NCBI GenBank assembly: GCA_033762315.1
Contig: JANRLS010000013.1
Coordinates: forward strand, 1-64,000
Direction: 5' to 3'
DNA from: CAYLLN01 sp033762315
GTDB lineage: Bacteria; Planctomycetota; Planctomycetia; Pirellulales; Pirellulaceae
Length of the DNA stretch: 64,000 bases
Shown here: positions 43,003-53,106 of the stretch, one piece after another
Numbering within the stretch: the first letter of the stretch is position 1
How the letters are laid out: every line of letters starts with the position of its first letter
Notes under the pieces: generated by a model
Database searches by the model: none
Told to the model about the DNA's origin: nothing
Seen by the model: only the letters and a program-made list of their open reading frames with translations
Made by a program: the position numbers and the translations under genes

Positions 43003-46000
43003 TGGCATTTGGTATTCGCCGGTCTTCGCTTTGGGGGGGGCTGCTGCTGCTGGGCGTGGCCCTGGCCACCGCGGCCGAACCGCACGAGCCCCTGCGATAC
43101 CGCCGGATTCTGGTGCCGGAATCCGAAATCGACGGCCAGGTGCGCGGACTATTGCCCCTGAAGCGTGATGAATTCGAGCGTCGCGTTGCCGCCGCCACGG
43201 CCCGCAAAGATGCTCTGCTTCCCGCTGCCGAGGCACGCCTGGAGCGGGCCGAGTATCGCGCGCGACTCGAGGGGGAGCAATTGATCGATGGTGTTGCCAA
43301 ACTGACCATCGCGCTCGCCGGCGAACCGAACTCTTGGCTCACGCTTGATCCGCTCAATTTGCCCCTGGCCGGGGGAGCCTGGACAGCGACCGGCCAGCCT
43401 GCAACCTGCGGGCAAGGTCCGGACGACAAGCTGGCCTGCCAGGTTCCGGCCAGCGGAGAGTTGCAGTTGCAATGGAGCCTGCGCGGCCGCCGCGATCTGC
43501 AAGACCTGCTCTTCGACTTCGTTCTCCCCGCCGCTCCCATCAGCCAGATGCGGCTGGAATTGCCAGTCGATTGCGCCGCGAGCGGTGAGTCGGGAGTGCT
43601 GGTGACGGCCGGTCAACGAACCGGGGACTATCGCGCCTGGCTTTGCGAGCTGGGCGGCCGCAATCGGGCCGCGCTACGAGTCACGCGCGGCAAGCCCGCC
43701 GCCGCGCCCCCTCCGGTTGTCCTGGTGCGCGAAGCGACGACCTACGTCGTCAGCCAATCGACGATCGACGTCGATGTTTCGCTCGATCTGGAAGTGCTCC
43801 ATCGCCCGCTGCGGCAGATCATGCTGCTGGTCGATGAAGCGCTGCAAACGACAACCATCCAGCAAGGATCGCAGCCGCTCGATTGGACGCCGCTGCCGGT
43901 GGTCGGCGGCCAGCGGCGGCTGCTGGTGGAGTTGCCCACGCCGCTCCTCGGAGCCGGACACGCGCTGCAGATTTCCGGCACCGCCGCCTGGGCCGCCCCC
44001 GGAGATTGGCGATTGCCTCGAATCCAATTGGCCGAAGGAACCTGGCAAGAGGGACGGACAACGATCTCCGCGGCAGCTCCCCTCGCGCTTTCCGCCACCC
44101 CCCACGGCGGTTGCCGGCAAACGGCCTATTCGCCGGCATCGCCGTCCCGTCCGACCGATCAGTTCCAGTTCCAGTCGTTCCTGCCGGACGCCCACCTGAC
44201 GATTCGCCCCTCGGCGGCCCGGCCAGCTCTGCTGGAAACCAGCGGCCTGCAACTGCAATTCGATTCGTCGCAGGTGGCCGGCACGCTGATTGCCGAACTC
44301 TCGGCCGGTTCCGGCGAAAGGTTTGAAATCGAGGGACTTTTGCCGCAGCGGTGGGTGGTCGATTCGGTCGATGTGCAGCCCGCGGAGTTTTTGGAGGACC
44401 GCACCCTCGCGCCCCGTGGCCCAGGCCGGCAGTCGCTGCGCCTCGCGCTACGGCGTCCACTGGTGGAGGGGCGGACGCTGCGCGTCGCGATCAAGGCTCA
44501 TTGCCGCCGTCCCCCCCTCGGCGAACCGCTGTCGCGAGAAGTTTTGGAACTGGTGCAATTCGCCGAAGCTCGGCACATGCGGCGATTTGTTTCGCTACGC
44601 AGCCTCGACCCGGCCGTGAATTTGCGGCTGGCCCACGACGCGGGTCTGGTCCGTCTCGATCCCCAGACGCTGCCGCCGGCGCAAGCCAGGCTGTTCGATT
44701 CCGTGCCAGGACCCGTTCTTTACGAACAGACCTGCGAAGCCGATTCGCTGCAAGCGATATTGGAGCCCGCTAGCCCGCGCTTTCAGGCCCAAACGCTGGT
44801 GCAGGCGTATGTCGAGCAGTCGCAAATTCGCCAACGAATGGAGCTGCGAATCGAGCCGGAATCCTCGGCGGTGAGCCTGCTGGAGGTTCGTGTCTGGCCG
44901 CATGCCGAGGCCATCCGCTGGACTCTCGTCGGCGAGCGCTCGCGGGAGCTAGTCGCGCGGCGCATTTCGGGCGATGCCGCCAGCGGCGAAGATTCGCTCT
45001 GGCAACTCGACTTGCAGCAGCCGCAGGCCGGCCCGTGCGAAATCGTGGGAGAGTTGACGCTGCCTTTCGACCGGGAGCAATCGCTGGCGCTGATCGCTTT
45101 GCCCGCCGCCAGCAGCCAAACGGGCACGATCGAAGTCCACGCCGCGGGCGACTTGGCATTGTCGTTGACGCCCCGCGAGGCGGTGCCGCTCGCGCTGCCC
45201 GATGCGGGAGCGGATCGATATAGCGATTTGCGTGGGCTGTATTCCTACGAGCCGGGGCGGCGCGCCGAGTTGCACGTGAGCCGTCTCGCCGCGGCGGCCA
45301 GCTTGCCTTTGGGGCTTGTCGAATCGCTGACTGTCATCGCCCGCTTTGGTGCCGACGGAGCGGGGGACCACGAAACCGTGGTGATTTTGGACAACCGTGG
45401 CCGGTCGCAGTTTTCCTTTCGATTGCCGCGCGAGGCCAGCGAGGTCCGGGCGACAATTGAAGGACAAGCCGGCTTCGTGGCGCTTGCGCATCCCCAGCCG
45501 CTGGAGTATGCCGTGCCGTTGCCCGCCGGTCGGCAGCGGGTGGTCGTGCGCATCCGATATGGCTCGCCGCCGACACCGCTCGGGCACTGGCCGCGCGGAG
45601 AATTTCTCGCGCCGAGAGTGCAAACGGATTGGCCCGTGCTGCAAACGCGCGAATTCGTGCAGCTCGCGCCGGGTCTGGCGCTTACGACCGAGGGTGCCCC
45701 CGCGCCTGCCTCGGATCGCTCTGCTGGCGATGCCACGCTGGCGAGTTGGAACTGCTGGGAGCTGGAGGCGGCCGTGGGGCCACTCTCCCGGATTCGCGTG
45801 TATCGTCCCGCGATGGTGACCGCCTGGGCCTGGTGCCTCGCGCTGGCGGCCGTAGCGGTGGCGTGGCCAATCTTCGCCAGCCGGGTGGACGCGGCGTTCC
45901 TCGCGGCTGGACTCGCCTGCGCTTGCGCCATGGCCGTGGGGCCGCTTCTCAAACCGCTCGCCGAGGGGATTGCTTGGGGCCTATTTGCCGCCGCGATCCT

Positions 46001-49000
46001 GCTGCTTGTTCGGCCGCGCCGGTTGAATCGCCGCGTGCTTTCCTCCGATGTCGGCAGCACGGTGGGAGCGAGCGGCGGGGTTTCTCGCGCGGCAGCGCGC
46101 GTATTTACGCTGCTCCTTTTGTTTCTGGCACTGCAAAGCGCTTGGGCCGCGCCACCCGCGACGGACGCTGTCCCTCGGCCGATTTGGCGGGTCGTGATTC
46201 CGACCGACGATCGCCAGCAACCAATCGGCGACTATGTCTATCTGGATGCAGGGTTGTACGATGCCCTGCATCAGGCTGACCGGGGCCCCAATGCCGAGCG
46301 GACGTGGCTCCTTGCCGCGGCCGAATATCGTCTGGCGGGTCTGCCGCAAGGGGATGCCCCGCGCCGCACGCTGGATGGACTGGTGGCGCGCATCGATCTC
46401 GAAACCTTCACGGCGAACGTCGTCGTGCCGCTCGGCTTTCAGCGGACCGAGGTTCAGCTCATCGAGGGGCGGGCTTTGCTCGACGGCAAGCCCGTGCAAT
46501 GCGACTGGTCGCCCGACGGCCGGCAACTGCGGCTGGAGGTTGCCACTCCGGGCAAGCATCGATTGGAATTGGGCCTGGGCGCGGCGGCCATCGCCGCCGA
46601 GGACGGCGTGCGGCTCGATTTGCAAATTCCGGTCATCGCCGCCAGCCGATTGATTGCCACCGCCGCCGCGGCCGACGCGCTGCGGATCGAATCGGCTACC
46701 GGCCGCGACGCGCCGGTGGACCTGGCGGCCGAACATGCCTGGCAGCTTGGCCCGGCGAGCAAGCTGGCGCTCTTCTGGCCCGCCGCCGGAAATCCCGCCG
46801 ACCGCCCGGCACGTCTCGAAGCCGAGCAACTGTTGCTGTGGAAAGTGCGCCCCGGTTCGGTGGTGGTCGAAGGAAAATTTCGCGCTCGCCCGGTGGGGGG
46901 CAAACTGAGCGAAGTTGTTTTGCGCTGCGACTCGCGACTCCATCTGTTGCCTCTTGATCCGGCTTTGCCCGTGGCCAGGCATTGGGTCGAAGAGGGGACG
47001 AGTAGCGCGATTCATTTGGTGCTGCGCGAGCCGGCGACGAGCGAAATCGATTTGCGGTTGTCGCTATTGTGGGTCGGATCATCGGGCATCGGCAATGTCG
47101 CGTTGCCCGAGGTGAAAATCGCCGCCGACGAATTGACCCGACAATGGACGGCCGTGTCGCTCGCCGCTGGTTTGGAATGGGAATCGGCCCCCGCGATTCG
47201 AGCTGGCGGGCCGACCGGCGATGATTTTGCTGCCGTCTGGTCGCAGCCTTTGCCCACCGGCATCCTCGCGTGGGATGCCGCGGGTAGGGCACCGCCGCTT
47301 TCGATTCGGCCCCGCCTACCAGCGACGCGGGCCGAGCAAAAGCTCGATTGCAGCTTCGCGGCCCGCTCGGCGGTCGTCCGCTATTCGGCCCGGCTCGTCA
47401 ACTTGTCGCCCGATGTTTTGGGGCATCGACTGACGGCCTCCGCCGGCCTGCGCGTCAAACGACTGACCGTGCTGGAATCCGACCGGCCCGTCGCCGCGCG
47501 CTGGACGCAGGAACCAGATGGCACGATTATCACCCATCTCGCCCAGCCGTCGGCCGCCGAGCAGCGGCTCGACATCGAGGGGGTGCTGGATATCGCCGCC
47601 AACACGCGCCGTCTGCCCCTCCCGCTGCTTGGCTACTCTGGCGCGGCCGAAAGTTCCCTGGAAGTGCGGATCGACCGGCAGGCCGATGTTCTCGTCGCCT
47701 TGCAGCCAGCGCCAAAAGGCTGGAATGCCGTGGCCGATCCGGGAATCGGTCAAACACGCGAAGGTCTCGGCCGGCTGGTGGCCGCGGTGTCCCACTCTGG
47801 CCCGGTGGCCAGTGGTCTGGTCGTTACGCTCGCGCCGAACGAGCCTGAAACGACCGGTCGCATGGTCTTGCGGGTCGATCGCGATGGAGGGGGCTGGTTC
47901 GCCGTGGCCGATTGCTTACTGGAGGTGACGGGAGGGCAACTCGACGTCTTGCGCCTGCGAATTCCGTCGCAGTGGGTCGGACCGCTCGAAACCACCCCCG
48001 CGGTGGAGCAACGCCTGCTGAGTATTCCTGGTGAATCCGCCCGGCACCTGGTCATTCGCCCGCAACGCTCGATCGCGGGACCACTCCGCTTGACGATTCG
48101 TGGGCCGCTTCGCGGCGGCGGCGCGGAGCTTGTGTCCGCCCCCGATGCCTCCGTGCTCGATGCTCCGCGCGTCGAGCGGATTGTCGTTCTGCCCGGTCGC
48201 GGCGGCACCGAGCGTTTAGCGTGGGAAACTAGCGGCCTGCAAGCGATCGCGGGGACAGCCTTCGATTTGCCTGCTGGGCTGATTCCTCCGGGCAACGAAG
48301 CGTTTCAAGTCGTTGCTCCCAGGTTTTCGGCCACCGCTCGCCTGCTCGACCGCCCCACGCAGCGCCCCGCCGTGCGCCTGGCCGACTACGAACTTCGATT
48401 CACTGGACAGCGGCTCGTGGGAACCGCGCGGTTCGACGTCGCGCCAGGGAGTGCTCGCCAGGTTCCCCTGGAACTGCCGCCGGGCCAGGAATTGGTCCGA
48501 GTTGCCGTCGATGGCACTCCGGCCCAATTGGTGCGAACCGCCAGCCGGCAGTGGCAGATCGGCCTGATTGCCGATGCCCTGCCGCAGCGGGTCGAGATCG
48601 TGTTCAGCGGGGGAGTCGGTGCCGGCCCGGACGAGCGACTGGCGGTGCCCCACTTGGGCGGCCTGTCCGTAGCGAAAACGAACTGGACGATTGCCGGTGC
48701 TAGTGCCTCGGCTCGCGAGGTGGTGACCCCGGCCAGTCTCCAGTTATTGTCCCTCGCGCGACTCGAAGCGGCCGCCGCCGCGCTGGCCGATCTCTCGGGC
48801 CGCGCAGCCGATGGACCTCCCCTCGCCACGCTTCATGCTTGGGGCCTCTGGATGCGTCGCTACGCCGAGCAGCGAACGCTAATCCGCGCCGCGAGCGACG
48901 AATCGGCCGTTCTTGGCCAGATCGAGCGATTGGCTGCCGCCGAGAACATGATCCAGAAATCGCGCGAGCGCTTGTTCGCCGCTGGGCTGAAACCTGTCGA

Positions 49001-49379
49001 TCCGGCCGTCGGGGCGATGACCATTCCGGAACCGCAATCCACCGCCAGCTATTTCACGGCGATGGGAAGCGCTGCCCCGCAACTGGCGATGGCCGCCGCC
49101 GATCCGGAAGGAGATCGTGGGTGGCTACAAGCTGGGCTGCTCGCAGCGGCGTGCCTGGCCCTGTGGCTGGTGGGTCGCGGTCCGCGGGGCGTGGCCTGGC
49201 TGGCCCGGCAGGCTCACCTCGTGCTGGGCCTGGTGGGAATCGCGTGGCTCGCGGCCGGGCCCCTTTCGTGGCTGGGTTGGGGGCTGCTCGTGCTGGCGGC
49301 CTGGCTCGCCTGGCGTTTGCCCTTCGCCCAACGAACGAGCGAGCCGCTATCGAGCGTGGTACGCCGGGCAACCCGCTAG
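42999..49379 (+). CDS. very large exported membrane protein B, apparently two fused units
   Basis: 2126 residues, overlapping gene A by four bases. A signal peptide covers about 1-26. The first half is beta-rich like A and ends in a membrane stretch (about 939-1008). Right after it, near 1036-1051, is a second signal-peptide-like segment (VFTLLLLFLALQSAWA, then APPATDAV), followed by another roughly 1000-residue beta-rich half and a C-terminal membrane stretch (about 2043-2114). So the protein looks like two A-like units in one chain. Near the end, a helical segment (about 1905-2010) precedes the anchor. No motif of an enzyme, cell-wall binding or secretion system is visible. Base usage is like its neighbours. 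A structural or surface-assembly role is an inference. Confidence 0.8.
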   Translation: MMAFGIRRSSLWGGLLLLGVALATAAEPHEPLRYRRILVPESEIDGQVRGLLPLKRDEFERRVAAATARKDALLPAAEARLERAEYRARLEGEQLIDGVAKLTIALAGEPNSWLTLDPLNLPLAGGAWTATGQPATCGQGPDDKLACQVPASGELQLQWSLRGRRDLQDLLFDFVLPAAPISQMRLELPVDCAASGESGVLVTAGQRTGDYRAWLCELGGRNRAALRVTRGKPAAAPPPVVLVREATTYVVSQSTIDVDVSLDLEVLHRPLRQIMLLVDEALQTTTIQQGSQPLDWTPLPVVGGQRRLLVELPTPLLGAGHALQISGTAAWAAPGDWRLPRIQLAEGTWQEGRTTISAAAPLALSATPHGGCRQTAYSPASPSRPTDQFQFQSFLPDAHLTIRPSAARPALLETSGLQLQFDSSQVAGTLIAELSAGSGERFEIEGLLPQRWVVDSVDVQPAEFLEDRTLAPRGPGRQSLRLALRRPLVEGRTLRVAIKAHCRRPPLGEPLSREVLELVQFAEARHMRRFVSLRSLDPAVNLRLAHDAGLVRLDPQTLPPAQARLFDSVPGPVLYEQTCEADSLQAILEPASPRFQAQTLVQAYVEQSQIRQRMELRIEPESSAVSLLEVRVWPHAEAIRWTLVGERSRELVARRISGDAASGEDSLWQLDLQQPQAGPCEIVGELTLPFDREQSLALIALPAASSQTGTIEVHAAGDLALSLTPREAVPLALPDAGADRYSDLRGLYSYEPGRRAELHVSRLAAAASLPLGLVESLTVIARFGADGAGDHETVVILDNRGRSQFSFRLPREASEVRATIEGQAGFVALAHPQPLEYAVPLPAGRQRVVVRIRYGSPPTPLGHWPRGEFLAPRVQTDWPVLQTREFVQLAPGLALTTEGAPAPASDRSAGDATLASWNCWELEAAVGPLSRIRVYRPAMVTAWAWCLALAAVAVAWPIFASRVDAAFLAAGLACACAMAVGPLLKPLAEGIAWGLFAAAILLLVRPRRLNRRVLSSDVGSTVGASGGVSRAAARVFTLLLLFLALQSAWAAPPATDAVPRPIWRVVIPTDDRQQPIGDYVYLDAGLYDALHQADRGPNAERTWLLAAAEYRLAGLPQGDAPRRTLDGLVARIDLETFTANVVVPLGFQRTEVQLIEGRALLDGKPVQCDWSPDGRQLRLEVATPGKHRLELGLGAAAIAAEDGVRLDLQIPVIAASRLIATAAAADALRIESATGRDAPVDLAAEHAWQLGPASKLALFWPAAGNPADRPARLEAEQLLLWKVRPGSVVVEGKFRARPVGGKLSEVVLRCDSRLHLLPLDPALPVARHWVEEGTSSAIHLVLREPATSEIDLRLSLLWVGSSGIGNVALPEVKIAADELTRQWTAVSLAAGLEWESAPAIRAGGPTGDDFAAVWSQPLPTGILAWDAAGRAPPLSIRPRLPATRAEQKLDCSFAARSAVVRYSARLVNLSPDVLGHRLTASAGLRVKRLTVLESDRPVAARWTQEPDGTIITHLAQPSAAEQRLDIEGVLDIAANTRRLPLPLLGYSGAAESSLEVRIDRQADVLVALQPAPKGWNAVADPGIGQTREGLGRLVAAVSHSGPVASGLVVTLAPNEPETTGRMVLRVDRDGGGWFAVADCLLEVTGGQLDVLRLRIPSQWVGPLETTPAVEQRLLSIPGESARHLVIRPQRSIAGPLRLTIRGPLRGGGAELVSAPDASVLDAPRVERIVVLPGRGGTERLAWETSGLQAIAGTAFDLPAGLIPPGNEAFQVVAPRFSATARLLDRPTQRPAVRLADYELRFTGQRLVGTARFDVAPGSARQVPLELPPGQELVRVAVDGTPAQLVRTASRQWQIGLIADALPQRVEIVFSGGVGAGPDERLAVPHLGGLSVAKTNWTIAGASASAREVVTPASLQLLSLARLEAAAAALADLSGRAADGPPLATLHAWGLWMRRYAEQRTLIRAASDESAVLGQIERLAAAENMIQKSRERLFAAGLKPVDPAVGAMTIPEPQSTASYFTAMGSAAPQLAMAAADPEGDRGWLQAGLLAAACLALWLVGRGPRGVAWLARQAHLVLGLVGIAWLAAGPLSWLGWGLLVLAAWLAWRLPFAQRTSEPLSSVVRRATR

Positions 49380-49388
49380 CGCGATTCC

Positions 49389-49715
49389 TCAGCGGTAGTC
49401 TTCGCGAATCGGATGGAAAAAGTCGAGCGCTTGCACCGGTTGGTCTCCCGCCACGGCGCTATGCACCACCCCGCCCGGAATCCGCCACATCTCACCGGCT
49501 TGCAGCGTCTTGGTTTCGCCCCCAATCGAGAAAGTTAGTTCCCCCGCTAGCAGCATACCCATCTGCTCGTGCGGATGGCTATGCGGCTGAACGACCGCGC
49601 GGGGCGCGAATTCGACCAGCGAAAGCATCATTTGCTCTCCTGCTAGAGTAAAAATATGCACGCCGGGAAAAATCTCGTGCCGCGCTGTGTCGGCCCGGGT
49701 GGCGAAATACGACAT
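49389..49715 (-). CDS. cupin-domain protein
   Basis: 108 residues from ATG 49715, with AAGGAGAT upstream. Single-domain cupin: QPHSHPHEQMGMLLAGE gives metal ligands H45, H47 (or H49) and E50, and H85 in GGVVHSAV completes the site. LQAGEMWRIPGGVVH is the second motif. Function unknown; small cupins serve as sugar isomerases, dioxygenases or sensors. Divergent from the next oxidoreductase. Confidence 0.88.
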   Translation of the reverse strand: MSYFATRADTARHEIFPGVHIFTLAGEQMMLSLVEFAPRAVVQPHSHPHEQMGMLLAGELTFSIGGETKTLQAGEMWRIPGGVVHSAVAGDQPVQALDFFHPIREDYR

Positions 49716-49944
49716 GGTGTCGATCTCCTTGGGGAATTGGCCCTTCGCCCACCCGGGCGGTTTGCCCAGAACTGGTCGGTGGGTCGTCGCGTAAAGCAAT
49801 TGAAACTCCGCAGCAGCCAGGATAGGCTATCTTGCTTGTTTCGCCATCGCCGCTGGTCCGCGGGCTGATTGAGCGCCGCCAGGCAACGGATGTCCCCAGC
49901 CGGTTTTACACACCATCTTTTCGAATTGGGCAAGGAGAATTGTC

Positions 49945-51357
49945 ATGTCCCGCAAAACCACGCGCCGCCGTTTCATGCAAACGTCGGCGGCCATCGGTGC
50001 CGGCTACTGGGCTTTGGGGGGAATCGCTCCCCGCGAAAGCCGCTCGGCCATTGAAAAAATCCACTTCGCCTGCATCGGTGTCGGCGGCAAGGGGAGCAGC
50101 GACTCGAACGACGCCGGTGCCGCTGGGGATGTCGTCGCCATTTGCGACATCGACGAAGCCCGTCTCGATGGTGCCGGCCAGCGTTGGCCAGAAGCAAAGA
50201 AGTATCACGACTTCCGCACGATGTACGATGAAATGGGAAAGAACATCGATGCCGTGACCGTCAGCACCCCAGACCATACGCACGCCGTCGCCGCCGCGAT
50301 GGGGATGCGGATGGGCAAGCACGCCTTCGTCCAAAAGCCGATGACCAAGTCGTTGCACGAGGCTCGCGTGCTCGGCCAATTGGCCGCCGAAAAACAACTG
50401 GCCACCCAAATGGGCAACCAGGGAACCGCCAACAACGACCTCCGCGAAGCGGCCGCAATTCTCAAGTCGGGCGCGCTCGGCAAGGTGAAAGAGGTGCATG
50501 TCTGGACGAACCGGCCGGTCTGGCCGCAAGGCGATGATCGTCCGACCGACACCCCCGAAGTTCCCAAGACAATCCACTGGAAGGAATTCATCGGTCCGGC
50601 GGAGTTCCGCCCCTATCACCCGGTGTATCACCCCTTCAAGTGGCGCGGTTGGTGGGCTTTCGGCACCGGCGCTTTGGGCGACATGGCCTGCCACACGCTG
50701 AACATGCCCTACATGGGACTCGACCTGCGCGACCCGACCACGCTGCAAGCGGTCACTTCGGGCCACAACAAGGAAACCTATCCCTCGTGGTCGATCATCA
50801 CGATGGAGTTCCCCGAACGGAACGGCCGCGCGCCCCTCACTTTCAAGTGGTATGACGGCAAGAAGGTGCCGACAAGCGCCGAGTTCCTTGAGGCGCAAGG
50901 AGTCGCCATGAGCCGCCAAAAGGACGACGCCGGGCGCAAGAAGTTGCGCGATAAGATGGTGTCCGGCTGCTTCGTGCTGGGGGACAAGGGTTGGCTCCTT
51001 TCGCCGGGTGACTATGCCGGGGACGGCCTCTACATGCCCGATGCCGAGCTGCCGAAAGTGGAGTATCCCCGCTCCCCTGGCCACTTCAAGGAATGGGTCA
51101 ACGCCATCAAGGGGGGCGAGCCGGCGATGTCGAACTTCCCGAACTACGCCACTCCCCTCACCGAGACGGTGCTGCTGGGTAATCTCGCCGTGTGGGTTGC
51201 CGCGGGCGAGCAAGCCTCGGCCGGTGGCAGCGGCGAAAAGGCCAAGGAAGTGGTCGGCAAGAAGATCGAGTGGGACGCCAAGAACCTGACCGCCACGAAC
51301 GCCCCGGAAGTCGCCCAGATCGTGAAGCCCGAGCTGCACAACGGGTACGTGCTGTAA
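49945..51357 (+). CDS. Gfo/Idh/MocA oxidoreductase with twin-arginine signal
   Basis: 470 residues; AAGGAGAATTGTC precedes the ATG. The N-terminus TTRRRFMQTSAAIGAGYWAL is a clear Tat signal, so the folded enzyme is exported. Rossmann motif FACIGVGGKGSSDSN, STPDHTHAVAAAMGMRMGKH and VQKPMTKSLHEA. A terminator-like hairpin follows. Probably oxidises a sugar derivative; substrate unknown. It is paralogous to the oxidoreductase at 22849-24240 but clearly different (different signal and C-terminus). Confidence 0.92.
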   Translation: MSRKTTRRRFMQTSAAIGAGYWALGGIAPRESRSAIEKIHFACIGVGGKGSSDSNDAGAAGDVVAICDIDEARLDGAGQRWPEAKKYHDFRTMYDEMGKNIDAVTVSTPDHTHAVAAAMGMRMGKHAFVQKPMTKSLHEARVLGQLAAEKQLATQMGNQGTANNDLREAAAILKSGALGKVKEVHVWTNRPVWPQGDDRPTDTPEVPKTIHWKEFIGPAEFRPYHPVYHPFKWRGWWAFGTGALGDMACHTLNMPYMGLDLRDPTTLQAVTSGHNKETYPSWSIITMEFPERNGRAPLTFKWYDGKKVPTSAEFLEAQGVAMSRQKDDAGRKKLRDKMVSGCFVLGDKGWLLSPGDYAGDGLYMPDAELPKVEYPRSPGHFKEWVNAIKGGEPAMSNFPNYATPLTETVLLGNLAVWVAAGEQASAGGSGEKAKEVVGKKIEWDAKNLTATNAPEVAQIVKPELHNGYVL

Positions 51358-51384
51358 GCGATTGCTCCTCGTTTTCGCCTCTCT

Positions 51385-51427
51385 CAGCCGCGGCTGCCGG
51401 ATCATCGCCGGCAGGCCGCGGCTGTTT
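51385..51427 (+). terminator. stem-loop with T-run after the Gfo/Idh gene
   Basis: CAGCCGCGGCTGCCGG at 51385-51400 pairs with CCGGCA (51408-51413) and GCCGCGGCTG (51415-51424), one bulged G, 7-base loop; TTTCGTT follows. Intrinsic terminator likely, only 11 bases before the next ATG. Confidence 0.65.
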
Positions 51428-51434
51428 CGTTCCC

Positions 51435-52997
51435 ATGACCCCACGCCTTGCCGCCCTGCTGGCCGATTTGGACCGCGCGGACACCCTCGCGGGCCCCGAT
51501 CAGGCGCGCGCCGCCCGGCGTGCCGAGTGGCTGACCGAAGCCTCGACGCCGGAACTGGCCGAGTTTCTCGGCGAACTTGCCCCTCGCGCGGCGACCCTTT
51601 CGGCTGCCGCGGATCGGCTGCTTGCGCTGTCTTTCGCGGCGGTAGTTCGCGAGCGAAGAAAAACGCCCGTCGCCGATGACGAAGCACTCGTCGAAGCCAT
51701 CGAGCGGCTTTATCTGGGGCTCGACCCGCAATTCTCGGCCCGCGCGCAGCTGTTGGCCTGGCTGGCGACCGGCGCATCCCCCACCCAACTCGTCGCCTTG
51801 GTGCGGCTGCTGCGGGCGGATCCGCCGGAGCGCGACGAGGACGTGGTGCAGGCCCTCGCTCCTCTTTTTCGTCGGCGACCAATCGCCAGTGACCTGCTGT
51901 TTCCGGCCCTCTTTGACTGCCTCGCAAGTCCGCAACTGGCCGCGCCAGTGCTCGATCTGGCCAATTTCCTGACTCGCGAAAAACTCGCTGCCAGCCATCC
52001 GGGAGCCAGTCGCAGCGGCGAGCTGATCGCCCTCTTGGGCGATCTGGCCCTCACGCTCGGCCGGCTGGAAGAGCAGCCCGACGAGGCGGGACTTTCGCCG
52101 GTCGAGCTAAGTCGCCGCGTGTCCAGCAGCGTGGCGCTCGCCGTTTCGCTGTGTGATGCGCTGGCTCAGATCGGCGATCCGGCGGCCATCGGCAAGCTGA
52201 ATCAGGTCGTCGGCCTCGCGCACCGCCGCCTCCGCACCGAAGCCGCCGCCGCGCTCGCCAAACTGGGGGACGACGATGGCGTGACCGAGCTCGTGCGCCT
52301 GGCCGAGCAGCCGGTCGCCCGGCTGCGCGTGCTGGCGTATGCCCAAGACTTGGGGCTGCTCGACAAGATCGAACCGCAGTGGCGCACGCCGCAAGCCCGC
52401 GCCGAAAGCGAGCTGGTCGTCTGGCTCGCCGAGCCGACGCAGTTTGGCATCCCGCCGACGCGGGTGGAGCTATTCGACCAGCGGCGGCAGTTTTGGCCGG
52501 GTTATGCCGCGCCGGTCGATTGCTGGCTGTTTCGCTTCACGTATGTCGTCGCGGACGAAGCGGGGGAGCGCAGCTACAGCAACATCGGCATCGCCGGCCC
52601 GGCGGCACACGCTTTGGTCGCCGACCTATCCGACCTTTCGCCCGACGACATCTATGCCGCCTATGCCGGCTGGCAGGCCGAGCACGAGGACATCCGCGAA
52701 TACGACGTGGCTCGGCTGAGCCAGAGTGAGAAGCTCGAAGTCGAGCGGCTGGCGCGCCGCCTGCACGATGCCGGCTACGAGGCGATCGAGCCGCGCGAAA
52801 TGGGGTACTTTTTCGGCGAGAAGGCCCTAATTGCTCTCGCCAGCCGGCAGGGAGTGAGCGGCGTGGCCGTGGCCGATTTCACGGAGATCGCTTTTTTTCC
52901 GCAGCGGCACTCGCGCCGTCCGCTCGGTCCGCGCGAGGCGTATGGCATTTTCAAGGGCCGCAAGCTGCTGAAGACGTTCAACCGGACCGGCGAATAA
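51435..52997 (+). CDS. HEAT-repeat-type protein
   Basis: 520 residues from ATG 51435. The first 300 residues are all helix with the HEAT/armadillo pattern (VLDLANFLTREKLAAS, IGKLNQVVGLAHRRLRTEAA, LAKLGDDDGVTELVRLAEQP). The C-terminal part (about 310-520) is mixed and includes FDQRRQFWPGYAAPVDCWLF and IREYDVARLSQSEKLEVERL, unfamiliar to me. No signal peptide. A protein-protein interaction scaffold is likely. Confidence 0.78.
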   Translation: MTPRLAALLADLDRADTLAGPDQARAARRAEWLTEASTPELAEFLGELAPRAATLSAAADRLLALSFAAVVRERRKTPVADDEALVEAIERLYLGLDPQFSARAQLLAWLATGASPTQLVALVRLLRADPPERDEDVVQALAPLFRRRPIASDLLFPALFDCLASPQLAAPVLDLANFLTREKLAASHPGASRSGELIALLGDLALTLGRLEEQPDEAGLSPVELSRRVSSSVALAVSLCDALAQIGDPAAIGKLNQVVGLAHRRLRTEAAAALAKLGDDDGVTELVRLAEQPVARLRVLAYAQDLGLLDKIEPQWRTPQARAESELVVWLAEPTQFGIPPTRVELFDQRRQFWPGYAAPVDCWLFRFTYVVADEAGERSYSNIGIAGPAAHALVADLSDLSPDDIYAAYAGWQAEHEDIREYDVARLSQSEKLEVERLARRLHDAGYEAIEPREMGYFFGEKALIALASRQGVSGVAVADFTEIAFFPQRHSRRPLGPREAYGIFKGRKLLKTFNRTGE

Positions 52998-53106
52998 GCG
53001 ACACAGCTCGGCGTTTCAAAGAAACCCCGCGAAGGGAGTTGAAAATCGCCCGAACGAGGGATATGCTCAGTACCGATTTCTCATTCCTTCTCCTCGGAGC
53101 GCCTTC

